DNA from: Urbifossiella limnaea
Lineage (GTDB): Bacteria; Planctomycetota; Planctomycetia; Gemmatales; Gemmataceae
Direction: 5' to 3'
Assembly (NCBI RefSeq): GCF_007747215.1
Contig: NZ_CP036273.1
Coordinates: 6,308,322 to 6,372,321, forward strand
Length of the DNA stretch: 64,000 nt
Shown: in pieces, positions 19,220 through 28,937 of the stretch
Layout of the letters: each line of letters starts with the position of its first letter
Position numbering within the stretch: the first letter of the stretch is position 1
The notes under the pieces: generated by a model
Told to the model about the DNA's origin: nothing
Seen by the model: the letters and a program-made list of their open reading frames with translations, nothing else
Database searches by the model: none
Position numbers and translations under genes: made by a program

Positions 19220-20677
19220 TCAGCCCTCCAGCCGCCACGGGGCGCGCATCGGCCGCGACAGGCGGGCGTTGCCCACGTCCGCGTCGGCGCCGGTGAACTT
19301 GAACGTCCGCGCGTCCCACGTCAGCTTCTTGCCCGTCTGCAGCGCGATCACGCCGAGGTGGCACACGATCACCGACCCGGCACCCACGTCCACCCCCGTG
19401 ATCGGCGTCTGTCGGCTTTGCACGCAGTCCAGGAAGTTCCCCATGTGGTTCGTCGGCCGCGACGGGTACAGCATCGGGTCCAGCAGCAGCGGCTCCGACA
19501 GGATCGCCTTGTCGCTCGCCAGCAGCAGGCCGCGGCTCACGAAAATCTTCCCCTTCTCGCCGACGATCAGCAGGCCGTTCTCGCCGCCGTCCACGCCGTC
19601 CATCTCCTTGTTGTTCCGCTTCGGCTTGTTCCCCATGGCGTCCACCAGGCCGGGGGCCGGGGTGCCCATCCCCTCGGCGCCGCTGCCGCTCATGGCGTAC
19701 ACGCTCACGCCGTTCGGGTAGCTGTACTTCACCTTGAAGTGCTCGTGGCAGTTGTACCCGTCGCCGGCCGCGTAGGGCGCCTTCGCCGCCACCACCTCCA
19801 CGCCGGTCGGGCCGCTGCCGTCCATGCCCAGGCACCACTGCGCGATGTCCAGGTGGTGGGCGCCCCAGTCGGTCATCTTGCCGCCGCTGTAGTCGTACCA
19901 CCAGCGGAACTCGTAGTGGCAGTTCGTCTTGCCGGCCTCCTGGCGGTACGGCACGCGGGCGGTCGGCCCCAGCCACATGTCCCAGTCCAGCCCCTTCGGC
20001 ACCGGCGCCTCCTTGATCGCGCCGCTCTGCGGGTTGTTGCCGATGCGGCACTCGATGCTGCGGACCGAGCCGATGCGGCCGGTGCGGACCAGCTCGGCGG
20101 CGAGGCGGAACTTGCCGCCCATCTCCGTCCGCTGCTGGCTGCCGGTCTGCAGCACCTTGTTCGTGTCCTTCACCGCCTTCTTCAGCGCCAGCGCCTCCTG
20201 CACGGTCAGCGTCAGCGGCTTCTCGCAGTAGATGTCCTTCCCCTTGCGGAGGGCGTCGAGCGCGACCAGCGCGTGCCAGTGGTCGGGCACGGCGACGATG
20301 ACCGCGTCCACGTCGCGGCGGTCGAACACCTCGCGGAAGTCCTTGTGCCCGCGGACGTCGTAGCCGTCCTTCTTGTACTGGTCGACGGCGAAGGCGACGT
20401 GCCGCTCGTCCACGTCGCAGACGCCGGTGAACTGGACGTGGCGGAACCGCTTGGCCTCGCCGTAGAGGGCGTTGCTGCGGCGCGGGTTGGGGCCGACGCC
20501 GATCACGGCGACGTTGAGCCGGCCGTTCGCCTGCACGGGGCGGGCGGCGGCGGCCTGTTGGGCGACGGTGGCGCCGAACACGTCCTTGGCGTACCACGCC
20601 GGCAGGCCGGCGGCGGTGAGGGTGGCCACGGAGTTCCGCATGAACCCGCGGCGCGAGAGGTTTCCGCGTTCCAGCAT
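19220..20677 (-). CDS. Gfo/Idh/MocA family oxidoreductase, Tat-exported
   Basis: A 485-residue NAD(P)-dependent sugar oxidoreductase-like protein. The N-terminus carries a Tat signal (LSRRGFMRNSVATL, residues 7-20). The Rossmann part starts at LNVAVIGVGPNPRRSN, and the hallmark EKPLTLTVQEA motif lies near 150. GKMTDWGAHHLDIAQW near 240 matches the catalytic His region of the family. Planctomycetes encode many exported copies acting on cell-surface sugars. It has no close operon partner. Confidence 0.92.
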   Translation of the reverse strand: MLERGNLSRRGFMRNSVATLTAAGLPAWYAKDVFGATVAQQAAAARPVQANGRLNVAVIGVGPNPRRSNALYGEAKRFRHVQFTGVCDVDERHVAFAVDQYKKDGYDVRGHKDFREVFDRRDVDAVIVAVPDHWHALVALDALRKGKDIYCEKPLTLTVQEALALKKAVKDTNKVLQTGSQQRTEMGGKFRLAAELVRTGRIGSVRSIECRIGNNPQSGAIKEAPVPKGLDWDMWLGPTARVPYRQEAGKTNCHYEFRWWYDYSGGKMTDWGAHHLDIAQWCLGMDGSGPTGVEVVAAKAPYAAGDGYNCHEHFKVKYSYPNGVSVYAMSGSGAEGMGTPAPGLVDAMGNKPKRNNKEMDGVDGGENGLLIVGEKGKIFVSRGLLLASDKAILSEPLLLDPMLYPSRPTNHMGNFLDCVQSRQTPITGVDVGAGSVIVCHLGVIALQTGKKLTWDARTFKFTGADADVGNARLSRPMRAPWRLEG

Positions 20678-20768
20678 GGGAGACCCTTTACGAGAGAGGC
20701 AGGGGAGGGACGGGGCCGGGGGATATGATAGGCGGCCGGCGAGGGGCGCAGCCAAAGAAGAAGTGACA

Positions 20769-20810
20769 CCGCTCGCGGCTTCGCGCTGGGTGACGCGAAG
20801 CCGCAAGCGG
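20769..20810. repeat. 17-bp palindrome upstream of the oxidoreductase gene
   Basis: Arms 20769-20785 and 20794-20810 are inverted copies with one mismatch around an 8-base loop. It begins 11 bases after the polyprenyl synthase stop and probably terminates that operon. Confidence 0.65.
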
Positions 20811-20821
20811 CAACGATTCCG

Positions 20822-21820
20822 TTATTTCTCCCGCCGCACCGCCCACTCCGGCAGCGCCTCCAACACGGCCCGCGCGTCCGAGCGCGGCAGCGCCGCCAGT
20901 TCCGCCCGCGCGGCGCGGGCCAGCTCGTCGGCGCGGCCGCGGGCGAACGCCAGCGACTCCGTCCGCCGCAGCGCCGCCAGCACCGCGGCGCCGTCGCCGT
21001 CGCGGATCCGCTCCCGCAGCCGGTCCGCGTCCCCGCCCGGGAGCCGGTTCAGGCAGTGAATCACCGGCAGCGTCAGCTTCTGCTGCTGAAGGTCGGTGCC
21101 GAGCGTCTTGCCCGCGGTCGTCTCGTCGCCGACCAGGTCGAGCAGATCGTCGGCGATCTGGAACGCCCGGCCGAGCGCCCGGCCGTAGTTCGCCAGCCGG
21201 TCGGCCGTCTCCTCCGACGCGCCCGCGTACAGCGCCCCGAGGCGGCCGCAGCACTCCGTCAGCGCCGCCGTCTTGCCGTCGATCACGGCGTAGTAGTCGG
21301 CTTCCGTCAGGTTCAGGTTGCCGCGCTCGGTCACCTGCCGCAGCTCGCCCGCGCACACGCGGTTGGTCGCGGCGCCGATGATGCCGCAGGCCCGGCCGTC
21401 CACCGTGCTGGTGAGGTGGAAGGCGTGCGTGAACAGCATGTCGCCGAGCAGGATGCTGACCTTGTTCCCCCAGCCGGCGTTCACCGTCGAGACGTGCCGC
21501 CGCACATCCGCCTCGTCGAGCACGTCGTCGTGAACGAGCGTCGCCGTGTGGATCATCTCCACCGCCGCGGCGAGGGTGTGGTGCGGGGGTGTGATTCCGC
21601 CGCACGCCTTGCCGGCGAGGAGCAGCAGGGCGGGCCGCAGCCGCTTGCCGCGGTAGTGGCGGAGGTGTTGGACCAGCGGCCCGAACAGCCCCTGGTACGG
21701 GGCGAGCGTCGCGGCGAACACCCGATCCGCTTCGTCGATGTCGGCGGCGACGGGGGCGAACATCGACCCCGCCGGCCGGGGCACGAACGGGGCGACGGGC
21801 GGGGCGATGGTCGAGGTCAC
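20822..21820 (-). CDS. Polyprenyl diphosphate synthase
   Basis: A 332-residue trans-prenyltransferase that elongates allylic diphosphates with IPP for quinone or carrier-lipid chains. Both aspartate-rich motifs are present: DDVLDEAD near residue 100 (first DDxxD) and DDLLDLVGDE near 227 (second DDxxD). The GKRLRPAL substrate motif lies near 58. The GTG at 21820 is chosen because it has a GGAGG box 9 bases upstream; a GTG five codons earlier has none. Chain length cannot be read reliably. Probably co-transcribed with moaC 37 bases upstream. Confidence 0.93.
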   Translation of the reverse strand: MTSTIAPPVAPFVPRPAGSMFAPVAADIDEADRVFAATLAPYQGLFGPLVQHLRHYRGKRLRPALLLLAGKACGGITPPHHTLAAAVEMIHTATLVHDDVLDEADVRRHVSTVNAGWGNKVSILLGDMLFTHAFHLTSTVDGRACGIIGAATNRVCAGELRQVTERGNLNLTEADYYAVIDGKTAALTECCGRLGALYAGASEETADRLANYGRALGRAFQIADDLLDLVGDETTAGKTLGTDLQQQKLTLPVIHCLNRLPGGDADRLRERIRDGDGAAVLAALRRTESLAFARGRADELARAARAELAALPRSDARAVLEALPEWAVRREK

Positions 21821-21857
21821 GGCGCGGCCCTCCACGGGAGCGGCCCCGGCGGCGGCG

Positions 21858-22334
21858 TCAGGCGGGCGGCCGGGCGTAATGGCCGCTCGCGCCGCCGTCC
21901 TTCTCGTCGAGGCGGATCGCGTCCACGGTCATGCCGCGGTCGACCGCCTTGCACATGTCGTACACCGTCAGGGCCGCCACGCTAACCGCAGTGAGGGCTT
22001 CCATTTCAACACCCGTGCGGGCGAAAACCGTGGCCGTGGCCTCGATTCGCACCGCGTCCGGCTCCACGGGCGTCAGCATCACTTTGACCGACGTGAGCGG
22101 CAGTGGGTGGCACAGGGGGATGAGGTCGGCCGTCTTCTTGGCGGCCATGATGCCGGCGAGGCGGGCGACTTCTAACACGTCGCCCTTGCTGAGCTTACGG
22201 TCGCGGATCAGGGCGAGTGTCGCGGGCGCCATGCGGACCAGCGCCGAGGCGCGGGCCGTGCGGTGCGTCTCGGCCTTGCCGCTGACGTCCACCATGCGGG
22301 CAGCGCCGCTGTCGTCGAAGTGCGTGAGAGGCAT
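21858..22334 (-). CDS. moaC: Cyclic pyranopterin monophosphate synthase MoaC
   Basis: A 158-residue MoaC, the usual length, which forms cPMP in molybdenum cofactor synthesis. Family motifs are present: [28 protein letters not shown] (about 69-82), [15 protein letters not shown] and [13 protein letters not shown] 22334 matches the normal N-terminus ([18 protein letters not shown]). No other moa or mob gene is nearby. It precedes the polyprenyl synthase gene on the same strand. Confidence 0.97.
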   Translation of the reverse strand: MPLTHFDDSGAARMVDVSGKAETHRTARASALVRMAPATLALIRDRKLSKGDVLEVARLAGIMAAKKTADLIPLCHPLPLTSVKVMLTPVEPDAVRIEATATVFARTGVEMEALTAVSVAALTVYDMCKAVDRGMTVDAIRLDEKDGGASGHYARPPA

Positions 22335-22404
22335 GCGATGACGCTCCAAGACCTGATATGGAAGGGATTTAGGTAGACAGACGGGAAACGATCGCCCCGG
22401 CATC

Positions 22405-22443
22405 ATTGTTTCCGCGACCCACCCCCCGCTCGGCGGAAACAAT
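22405..22443 (-). terminator. 11-bp stem-loop after the large exported protein gene
   Basis: ATTGTTTCCGC (22405-22415) and its inverse (22433-22443) form an 11-bp stem with a 17-base loop, 24 bases beyond the 22468 stop. It separates that gene from moaC. Confidence 0.5.
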
Positions 22444-22467
22444 AATTTCGACGCGACCGTGGAGTTT

Positions 22468-24294
22468 CTACCGCGCCGTCCAGCCGAGCGACGCCGTCAG
22501 CAGCAGGTCGGTGCCGTCCTCGGTCAGCCGCGGGGCGGACGCGGTGACACGCGACAGGGCCGCGGCCGTCGGAGCGTCCGTGGCGGCGAACAGCGGCACG
22601 GTGTCCTCCCGCGTCAGCCGAGACCGGACGAACTCGGCCGGCGACTGGCCGTCCACCCGGACGCGGTCGCGGAACCGCGCCGCCAGCTGCACCAGCGGCC
22701 GCACCGGCGCCGGCAGGCCGTCCACGGTCGGCTCGCCGACCTCGGCCGATTCGCAGTTGGTGCGCACTCGCAGCGCCGCGGCCGCGAGCGTCGGGCCGGG
22801 TATCACCTCGACCGTCGCCGTGCCGCGCACCGTCAGCGGCACCGTGAACGGGGCGCTGACCTGCGGCACCCAGCGCACCACCGGCACCTGCACCGTTGTG
22901 CGGACCTCGCGGCCGAACACGACCACGACGCGCTCCTGCGGCTCGAGCGCCACCTGCCGGCCGTCGGCCGTCACGCGGCCGCGCACGACCGGCGACGCGG
23001 CGAACACGATGCGGCCGTTCTCGTAGCCGATGGTGGGGGCGCCGAGGTCGGCGGCGATGCCGGTCAGCTTCACGTCGCGGAACAGCTCGGCCACGTTGTC
23101 GGCGACCGGCTGGTCCGGCAGCGGCACCGACTTCGGCAGCGCCGCCCGCGCCGCCGCCAGCACCGCCGCCTTCGGCAGCCGCACCGACACGTCGTCGAGC
23201 CGGATCGTGTTGCCGTCGCCGGCGACCGCGCCGGTCACCGACTCGACCCGCAGCCCGGCCAGCGCCGCCGGGACCGTCAGGCCCGTGACGCGGACCGTCG
23301 TGCGAACCGTGGCGACGGGCTCGGCGCCGTGCGGTTGCGCCCAGTCGGCCTGGTCCACGGTTGCGTCGAGCCGGTCGGCCGCGAAGTCCGGCACGCCGGC
23401 GGCGGGGGTGACGCGCGCCGCCACGAGTCGCACCGCGGCGGGGGCGCCGGCGGCGAGTGACACGCGGGTGTCCGTGGCGTCGCGCCGGACGGTGAAGGTC
23501 CCGGTCAGGTCGCCGCCGGCGGCGCGGACCTCGACCCCGCCGCCGCGGACGACGCTGTCGGCGCCGACCTTCAGGTTCACCGTCAGCCGGCCGTCGGTGA
23601 TCGCGCCGCCGGCGGTGACGACCAGGTCGCGCACGTCCACGGTCGAACCCGGGCCGACGGCCAGGACGGAGGCGTCGCCGCGGCGGAAGTCGCGCCAGCC
23701 GACGCGGCCGTTCTCGCGGAGCGCCAGCCGGGCCGTCGTGACCGTCACTTCGCGCACGGGGCTGCCCGCCTGGTCCGCGGCGCCGCCCGGCGCGGACCAC
23801 ACCCGGGCCGCGACCCAGTTCGCCACCGACCGGCCGACGACCGGCACGGCCGTGGCCTCGACGCCGCCGGGGTCGGCGGTGAGTTCGTGCAGGTCGGCGA
23901 CCCACCCGGCCGCACCGGTGACGCGGACGGGGTTCGAGAAGGCGACGCGACTCGGCTCGGCGGTCACGTCGATCCAGCGGCGGCCGTCGGCGTCGCCGCG
24001 GGCGGCCACGCGCAGGTCGAGGGTGCCGCCGGCGCTCGTGTCGGGCGGCACGTCGAGGGTGACGTCCGTGCCGAGGGCGTAGCGGCCGGGGGCGAGGGCG
24101 GCGCGGAACTCGGCGGTGAGCCGGTCGGCGGCGAACGCGGCTTCGCCGAACGGGGTTTGGTCGAGGTCGAGGCGGCCGCCGGCGGGCACGGGCACGGCGA
24201 CGGCGTGCGGCCGCCCGGCGACGCGCAGCCCCCACGCCGCGGCGAGCGCGAGCACCCCCAGGGCGACAACCCCGGCCGCGATCCGCTTCCGCAT
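22468..24294 (-). CDS. Large membrane-anchored protein of unknown function
   Basis: A 608-residue protein with an N-terminal membrane anchor ([19 protein letters not shown], about 5-23) and a long extracytoplasmic part rich in alternating Val/Thr/Arg strands, typical of beta-rich repeats as in AsmA-like or TULIP-like lipid-handling proteins. Those comparisons are impressions, not assignments. It starts 26 bases after the PAQR gene stop, so the two are probably co-transcribed. Confidence 0.7.
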   Translation of the reverse strand: MRKRIAAGVVALGVLALAAAWGLRVAGRPHAVAVPVPAGGRLDLDQTPFGEAAFAADRLTAEFRAALAPGRYALGTDVTLDVPPDTSAGGTLDLRVAARGDADGRRWIDVTAEPSRVAFSNPVRVTGAAGWVADLHELTADPGGVEATAVPVVGRSVANWVAARVWSAPGGAADQAGSPVREVTVTTARLALRENGRVGWRDFRRGDASVLAVGPGSTVDVRDLVVTAGGAITDGRLTVNLKVGADSVVRGGGVEVRAAGGDLTGTFTVRRDATDTRVSLAAGAPAAVRLVAARVTPAAGVPDFAADRLDATVDQADWAQPHGAEPVATVRTTVRVTGLTVPAALAGLRVESVTGAVAGDGNTIRLDDVSVRLPKAAVLAAARAALPKSVPLPDQPVADNVAELFRDVKLTGIAADLGAPTIGYENGRIVFAASPVVRGRVTADGRQVALEPQERVVVVFGREVRTTVQVPVVRWVPQVSAPFTVPLTVRGTATVEVIPGPTLAAAALRVRTNCESAEVGEPTVDGLPAPVRPLVQLAARFRDRVRVDGQSPAEFVRSRLTREDTVPLFAATDAPTAAALSRVTASAPRLTEDGTDLLLTASLGWTAR

Positions 24295-24320
24295 GACGGG
24301 CCTCCGCTGTTCGGGGCATT

Positions 24321-24974
24321 CTACCGCCGCTCGTGGCCGATCGCGTGGCGGGCGACGAACACGAAGAACGCGGCACTGGCGGCCACCACGAAGACGTGGA
24401 ACACCTCGTGCGGGCCGACGCGGACCGGCGGCGGGCTCAGCTCCGGCCAGCCGAACAGGTCACACGCCGCGCCGCCGGTGTACAGCACGCCGCCCAGCAG
24501 CACCCAGTTCATCGCCCGCCAGCCGACGGCCCGGTAGTACGCCACCACCGGCAGGCCGCCGAGCCAGCCCATCGCCACGTACAGGCTCACCGTCGCCCAG
24601 TACGGCGCCCTCGGCAACAGCCACAGCGCCGCCACCCCGACTGCGGCCACCCCCCACATCACGCCGAGGCACCACCGCCGCTGCCGGCCGCGCAGCAGCG
24701 CCGCGATCACCGGCGTGTTCGTCCCGGCGATCAGCACGAAGATGGCGGAGCGGTCGAGGGTCTGGAGGTGGCGGACGGCGTCGGCGTCGGCGGGGACGGC
24801 GTGGTAGAGGCCGCTGGCGGCGTACAGCAGTACCATCGACAGGCCGTACACGACGGCCGAGGCGCGGCGGCCGGGGTGCCGCGGGGCGAGCCGCACCAGC
24901 ACGAGCGTGGCGTACGCGGCCCAGACGGCGGCCAGCAGGTGCGTGGCCGAGCTGAACGGGTCGCGCAACTCCAT
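24321..24974 (-). CDS. PAQR/hemolysin III family membrane protein
   Basis: A 217-residue seven-helix membrane protein of the hemolysin III/TrhA (PAQR) family. The conserved polar motifs are present: SSATHLLAAVWA near 9, SGLYHAVPADAD near 53, and HEVFHVFVVAAS near 190, whose histidines form the zinc site in relatives. The start has GGAGG 4 bases upstream. Bacterial members affect membrane energetics and fluidity. Leads a two-gene operon with the 608-residue protein. Confidence 0.88.
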   Translation of the reverse strand: MELRDPFSSATHLLAAVWAAYATLVLVRLAPRHPGRRASAVVYGLSMVLLYAASGLYHAVPADADAVRHLQTLDRSAIFVLIAGTNTPVIAALLRGRQRRWCLGVMWGVAAVGVAALWLLPRAPYWATVSLYVAMGWLGGLPVVAYYRAVGWRAMNWVLLGGVLYTGGAACDLFGWPELSPPPVRVGPHEVFHVFVVAASAAFFVFVARHAIGHERR

Positions 24975-25129
24975 GACACCTCCGGTATGGAATCGAGGGG
25001 ACATCTTAGCCACGCCCTCCGTGACGGGACGGGCCAATCGCTGCCCACCACCGCCGAACGGCACACGGGGTGCAACACATCCCGCGTCCCGCCGCGGGCG
25101 GCCGCGGCTCTCCCACTGGAGGCAACACC

Positions 25130-25468
25130 ATGAGCGTCAAGGACACCCTGAAGAACGCCGGCGAGGCGGTGAAGGAGAAGGCCGAGGAGGCCGCGTGCTG
25201 GGTGAAGGAGAAGACCGGCATGGGCACCTGCGACGCCTCGACCGTCAAGCCGCACATGGCGGTGGTCTCGTCGTGCGGCTGCACGATGGGCAAGGTGGAC
25301 GGCGTCGAGGGGTCGAGCATCAAGCTGACGAAGAACGACAGCCCCGACGGCGTGCACCACTACATCCCGACGGCGTGGGTGGATCACGTGGACAGTCACG
25401 TCCACCTGAACAAGAACGCCGACGAGACGAAGCGCGGCTGGACGAGCCGCGCCGGCGCGTCGGCGTGA
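25130..25468 (+). CDS. DUF2171 domain protein
   Basis: A 112-residue protein. A Lys/Glu/Ala-rich amphipathic N-terminus (VKDTLKNAGEAVKEKAEEAA) resembles stress-associated repeat helices. The rest matches DUF2171: MAVVSSCGCTMGKVDGVEG, then SIKLTKNDSPDGVHHYIP and an HVHLNKNADE end. Roles of DUF2171 are unclear; it binds or buffers something at the PRC-barrel-like fold. A strong terminator follows. Confidence 0.8.
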   Translation: MSVKDTLKNAGEAVKEKAEEAACWVKEKTGMGTCDASTVKPHMAVVSSCGCTMGKVDGVEGSSIKLTKNDSPDGVHHYIPTAWVDHVDSHVHLNKNADETKRGWTSRAGASA

Positions 25469-25492
25469 CCGTACCTTACTTCGCGGCCCCGG

Positions 25493-25540
25493 AGCGACCC
25501 CGGGGGCCCCACGCTTCGGCGTGCGGCCCCCGGGGTCGCT
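25493..25540 (+). terminator. 16-bp terminator hairpin
   Basis: AGCGACCCCGGGGGCC (25493-25508) pairs perfectly with 25525-25540, followed by TTTGTTG. The GC stem with a short T-stretch is a plausible intrinsic terminator for the DUF2171 gene. Confidence 0.75.
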
Positions 25541-25708
25541 TTGTTGCCCCAACCCCTTTTGGGGGGACGATGAGCAACGGATGGAGAATTATGAGAATCA
25601 TCGAAATTGGCTTGCATGCCGCTTCGCGACGGGAGTAGGCTTCACGTGCCTCTCTGGGTCCGGCGTAATCGGTTGGTTTACCGGTTCACATTCCGCAGGA
25701 GTTCGTCC

Positions 25709-26842
25709 ATGACCCGCTTCATTCACCGGCGGCGCTCCCGCCACGCGTTCACGCTGATCGAGTTACTCGTCGTCATCGCCATCATCGCCATCCTCATCGG
25801 CCTTCTCCTGCCGGCGGTGCAGAAGGTCCGGGAGGCGGCCGCCCGCGCCAAGTGCTCCAACAACCTCAAGCAGCAGGGCATCGCCCTGCACGCCTTCGCC
25901 GACAGCGTCGGCGCCGGCCGCCTCCCCGCCGCCATGATCAACTCCGGCCGCGCCGGTAGCGGGACCATCGCCGCCCCCAACGTCTCCAACTACAAGGGGC
26001 CGGAGGTGGACCTGCAAGCCCTCCACGGGAAGGGCGACACCACGGCCACGTACCGCGTGTACAACCACACCGGGTTCGTCGCCCTGCTGCCGTACATCGA
26101 GCAGGGGCCGCTGTTCGCGCGGTACGACTACAAGCAGATCTCCAACGGGTCCAACCCGTACTCGTACACCCTCGGGGCGAACCCGGCCGGGAACACGAAC
26201 CGCATCGTCGCGTCCACGCCGATCGCCACGTACACCTGCCCGTCGGACGACAACCCCGCCCCGGTCATGACCACGGCCGACGCGGCCGGGTCGTTCTACG
26301 AGCGGCTCGCCCCGGGCGTGGCCCGGAGCAACTACCTGTTCAACACCGGGTACTACACCGACTACGACCGCGACTGGGCGGTGAGCGCGACCTGGGCGCG
26401 GGGGCCGTTCGGCAACAACGGCGCGTCCATGATCGGGTCGATGCGCGACGGCACCAGCAACACCATCGCCATCGGCGAGTCGGCCCAGATCAAGACCTCG
26501 ACCTCCTACGGCCCGTACTGGGGCGGCGGGGTCCACACCTCCGTCCACGGCCGCATCCTTCAGGTCACCCCCGGCCTGGTGCAGCAGACCGGCGGCACGA
26601 CCCTCACCAACGCGCTCACCTACTGCGCCATCAACGCCCCGACCGGGCGGTTGGCCAGCGGGTGGACGGACAGCCGGGCCAACCTGCAGTACGCCTGGGG
26701 CTTCGGCAGCAGGCACACGGGCGGGGCCAACTTCGTCCTGTGCGACGGGTCGGTCAAGTTCATCCGGGACACCGTGGACTACGTCAGCGTGCTCCAGTGC
26801 CTGGCCACTCCCGAAGGGGCCGAAGTGATCGGCAACTACTAA
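25709..26842 (+). CDS. DUF1559 prepilin-like protein
   Basis: A 377-residue planctomycete DUF1559 protein with a type IV prepilin N-terminus: after a basic leader, the cleavage and N-methylation motif [16 protein letters not shown] begins at residue 14. The DUF1559 region follows ([25 protein letters not shown]), and the C-terminus carries the H-x-DG-like motif [19 protein letters not shown]. These are highly multiplied in this phylum and are thought to form pseudopilin-like surface components. Followed by a small lipoprotein gene with which it usually pairs. Confidence 0.95.
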   Translation: MTRFIHRRRSRHAFTLIELLVVIAIIAILIGLLLPAVQKVREAAARAKCSNNLKQQGIALHAFADSVGAGRLPAAMINSGRAGSGTIAAPNVSNYKGPEVDLQALHGKGDTTATYRVYNHTGFVALLPYIEQGPLFARYDYKQISNGSNPYSYTLGANPAGNTNRIVASTPIATYTCPSDDNPAPVMTTADAAGSFYERLAPGVARSNYLFNTGYYTDYDRDWAVSATWARGPFGNNGASMIGSMRDGTSNTIAIGESAQIKTSTSYGPYWGGGVHTSVHGRILQVTPGLVQQTGGTTLTNALTYCAINAPTGRLASGWTDSRANLQYAWGFGSRHTGGANFVLCDGSVKFIRDTVDYVSVLQCLATPEGAEVIGNY

Positions 26843-26852
26843 CCGCGACCCG

Positions 26853-26878
26853 CCCCGCAGCCGACCTCGGCTGCGGGG
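26853..26878 (+). terminator. Terminator-like hairpin after DUF1559
   Basis: CCCCGCAGCCGA and TCGGCTGCGGGG form a stem with a very short loop, followed by ATTTCCTTT. It lies between the DUF1559 gene and its lipoprotein partner, so it may attenuate rather than end transcription. Confidence 0.65.
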
Positions 26879-26932
26879 ATTTCCTTTCCCCGATCACGTC
26901 GCCCCCGGGGAGGGGCGGAACGAGGACGATCT

Positions 26933-27421
26933 ATGCTCCGGTGGAGATTTCCGGCGCTGGCCGCGGGGCTTCTCGCCCTGGCGACCGGGTGTTCGGGCAG
27001 CAAAGACGGCTCCTTCGCCACCGTCTCCGGCGTGGTGTCCGTCGACGGTACCCCGGTCGACGGGGCGAAGGTGACGCTCTACAGCACGGCCGAAGTGGAC
27101 GGTAAGCCGGGAGCCTCTTACAGCTCACTCACCGACAGCTCGGGCAAGTACCTCATCGCCACGACCGGGAAGGACCCCGGCATCCCGCCGGGCGTGTACA
27201 AGGTCACCGTCACGAAGTTCGACGGCAAGTTCGCGGCCGGGGCCGAGGGGATGGACGCCGGCCAGACGGACGCGATGGTGTCCGACACCGGCGGCGGCGC
27301 CAAGGGGGGGCCGACCAACCTCCTCCCGAAGGAGTACGCCACGGTGGCCACCAGCAAGCTGTCGGCCACCCTCGACGTGGGCAAGAACGAGGGCGTCAAC
27401 TTCGCCCTCAAGAAGAAGTAG
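26933..27421 (+). CDS. Carboxypeptidase-regulatory-like lipoprotein
   Basis: A 162-residue lipoprotein with lipobox LATGC at Cys20 and a transthyretin/carboxypeptidase-regulatory-like beta-sandwich: VSGVVSVDGTPVDGAKVTLY (about 31-50), then SSGKYLIATTGKDPGIPPGV and YKVTVTKFDG. Such proteins commonly sit directly downstream of DUF1559 genes in planctomycetes, which supports the pairing here. Presumed outer-membrane or periplasmic; role unknown. Confidence 0.85.
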   Translation: MLRWRFPALAAGLLALATGCSGSKDGSFATVSGVVSVDGTPVDGAKVTLYSTAEVDGKPGASYSSLTDSSGKYLIATTGKDPGIPPGVYKVTVTKFDGKFAAGAEGMDAGQTDAMVSDTGGGAKGGPTNLLPKEYATVATSKLSATLDVGKNEGVNFALKKK

Positions 27422-27480
27422 TCGGGCTCCCCCGCGGGCCGGTGGTTCCGACCGCCCGGCCCGCGCGGTACACTTCCCCC

Positions 27481-28872
27481 ATGCGACCCGCACTTCTCCT
27501 CGCGCTCCTCCTCCCCACCCCCGCCCGCGCCGACGACCCGACGCTGAGGGCCGACGCCGCCCGCGCCCTGAAGGCCGCGGCGACGTTCTTCCGCGACAAG
27601 GCCGCCGTCCGCGGCGGGTACGTGTACTACGTCACGCCCGACCTGGCGCAGCGCTGGGGCGAGGGGAAGGCGAGCCCGACCACGGTGTTCGTGCAGCCGC
27701 CGGGCACGCCGGCCGTCGGCGAGGCGTTCCTGGAGGCGTTCGCCGCCACCGGCGACCGCTTCTACCTCGACGCCGCGACGGCCGCCGCCGAGTGCCTGGC
27801 CGCCGGCCAACTCCAGTCCGGCGGGTGGACGCAGACGATCGAGTTCGGCCCCGCCCGGCGCGTCGGTAAGTACCGCAAGATGGCCGGCGGCAGCTGGAAC
27901 GCCTCGTCCCTCGACGACGACCAGACGCAAGCCGCGCTCCGGTTCCTGGCCCGCACGGACAAGGCGCTCGGCTTCAAGAACGAGGCGGTGAGCGACGCCA
28001 CGCGGTACGGGTTCGACGCGCTGCTAACGGCGCAGTTCCCGAACGGCGGCTTCCCCCAGGTGTTCACCGGCCCGAGCCCGGCCGCGCCGGTGCTGAAGGC
28101 GAAGTTCCCCGACTTCGACTACCGCACCGGGGGGAAGGAGAAGGAGTACTGGACCCACTACACGCTCAACGACGGCCTCCCCGGCACGGTCGCGGACGCG
28201 CTCGTGACGGCCCACCAGGTGTACGGCGACGCCAGGTACAAGGCGGCGCTGGCGCGGCTCGGCGACTTCCTGATCCTGGCCCAGATGCCCGACCCGCAGC
28301 CGGCGTGGTGCCAGCAGTACGACCGCGACATGCGGCCGGTGTGGGCGCGGAAGTTCGAGCCGCCGGCGGTCAGCGGGTGGGAGTCGCAGGACGCGCTGGA
28401 GACGCTGATTCGGATCGCCCGCGTCACCGGCGACGCGAAGTACCTGGAGCCGGTGCCGCGGGCGCTGGCGTACCTGCGGAAGTCACGGCTGCCGGACGGC
28501 CGGCTCGCGCGGTTCTACGAGTTGAGGACGAACCGCCCGCTGTACATGGACGCGGCGTACCAGCTCACGTTCGACCCGGCGGCGGCGCCGGCGCACTACG
28601 GCTGGACGCAGCCGGCGCGGCTCGACGCCATCGAGAAGCAACTCGACGACGCGCGGCGTAACGCCCCGCCGCCGGTGCGGGCGCGGCCGACGGAGGCGGA
28701 GGTGCGGCGCGTGGTCGCGGCGCTGGACGCCGAGGGGCGCTGGGTGAGCACCTATGCGGGTGAGCGGCTGGTGGGGCAGCCGCCGTTCGCGGCGGGCTTC
28801 CGGTACGTGTCGAGCGAGGTGTTCCGGCGAAACGTCGGCGTGCTGAGCGCGTACCTCCGGGCGGAGGAATAG
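27481..28872 (+). CDS. Pectate-lyase-like exported protein
   Basis: A 463-residue exported protein with a short signal peptide (residues 1-17). It is rich in alpha/alpha-barrel helices and resembles the Pec_lyase (PL10-type) family, with GGWTQTIEFG near 117, NGGFPQVFTG, WCQQYDRDMRPVWARKFEPP near 277, and FYELRTNRPLYMD near 344. PL10 enzymes cleave polygalacturonate by beta-elimination. ATG 27481 is preferred to an in-frame start 13 codons upstream because it opens the signal peptide. Substrate is inferred from the family. Confidence 0.75.
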   Translation: MRPALLLALLLPTPARADDPTLRADAARALKAAATFFRDKAAVRGGYVYYVTPDLAQRWGEGKASPTTVFVQPPGTPAVGEAFLEAFAATGDRFYLDAATAAAECLAAGQLQSGGWTQTIEFGPARRVGKYRKMAGGSWNASSLDDDQTQAALRFLARTDKALGFKNEAVSDATRYGFDALLTAQFPNGGFPQVFTGPSPAAPVLKAKFPDFDYRTGGKEKEYWTHYTLNDGLPGTVADALVTAHQVYGDARYKAALARLGDFLILAQMPDPQPAWCQQYDRDMRPVWARKFEPPAVSGWESQDALETLIRIARVTGDAKYLEPVPRALAYLRKSRLPDGRLARFYELRTNRPLYMDAAYQLTFDPAAAPAHYGWTQPARLDAIEKQLDDARRNAPPPVRARPTEAEVRRVVAALDAEGRWVSTYAGERLVGQPPFAAGFRYVSSEVFRRNVGVLSAYLRAEE

Positions 28873-28937
28873 GCCCGGGCCCGGCGTGTCGGCCGCGACG
28901 ACCGTCCCTCACCTCGACCCGACCTCCGGAGCCCGCC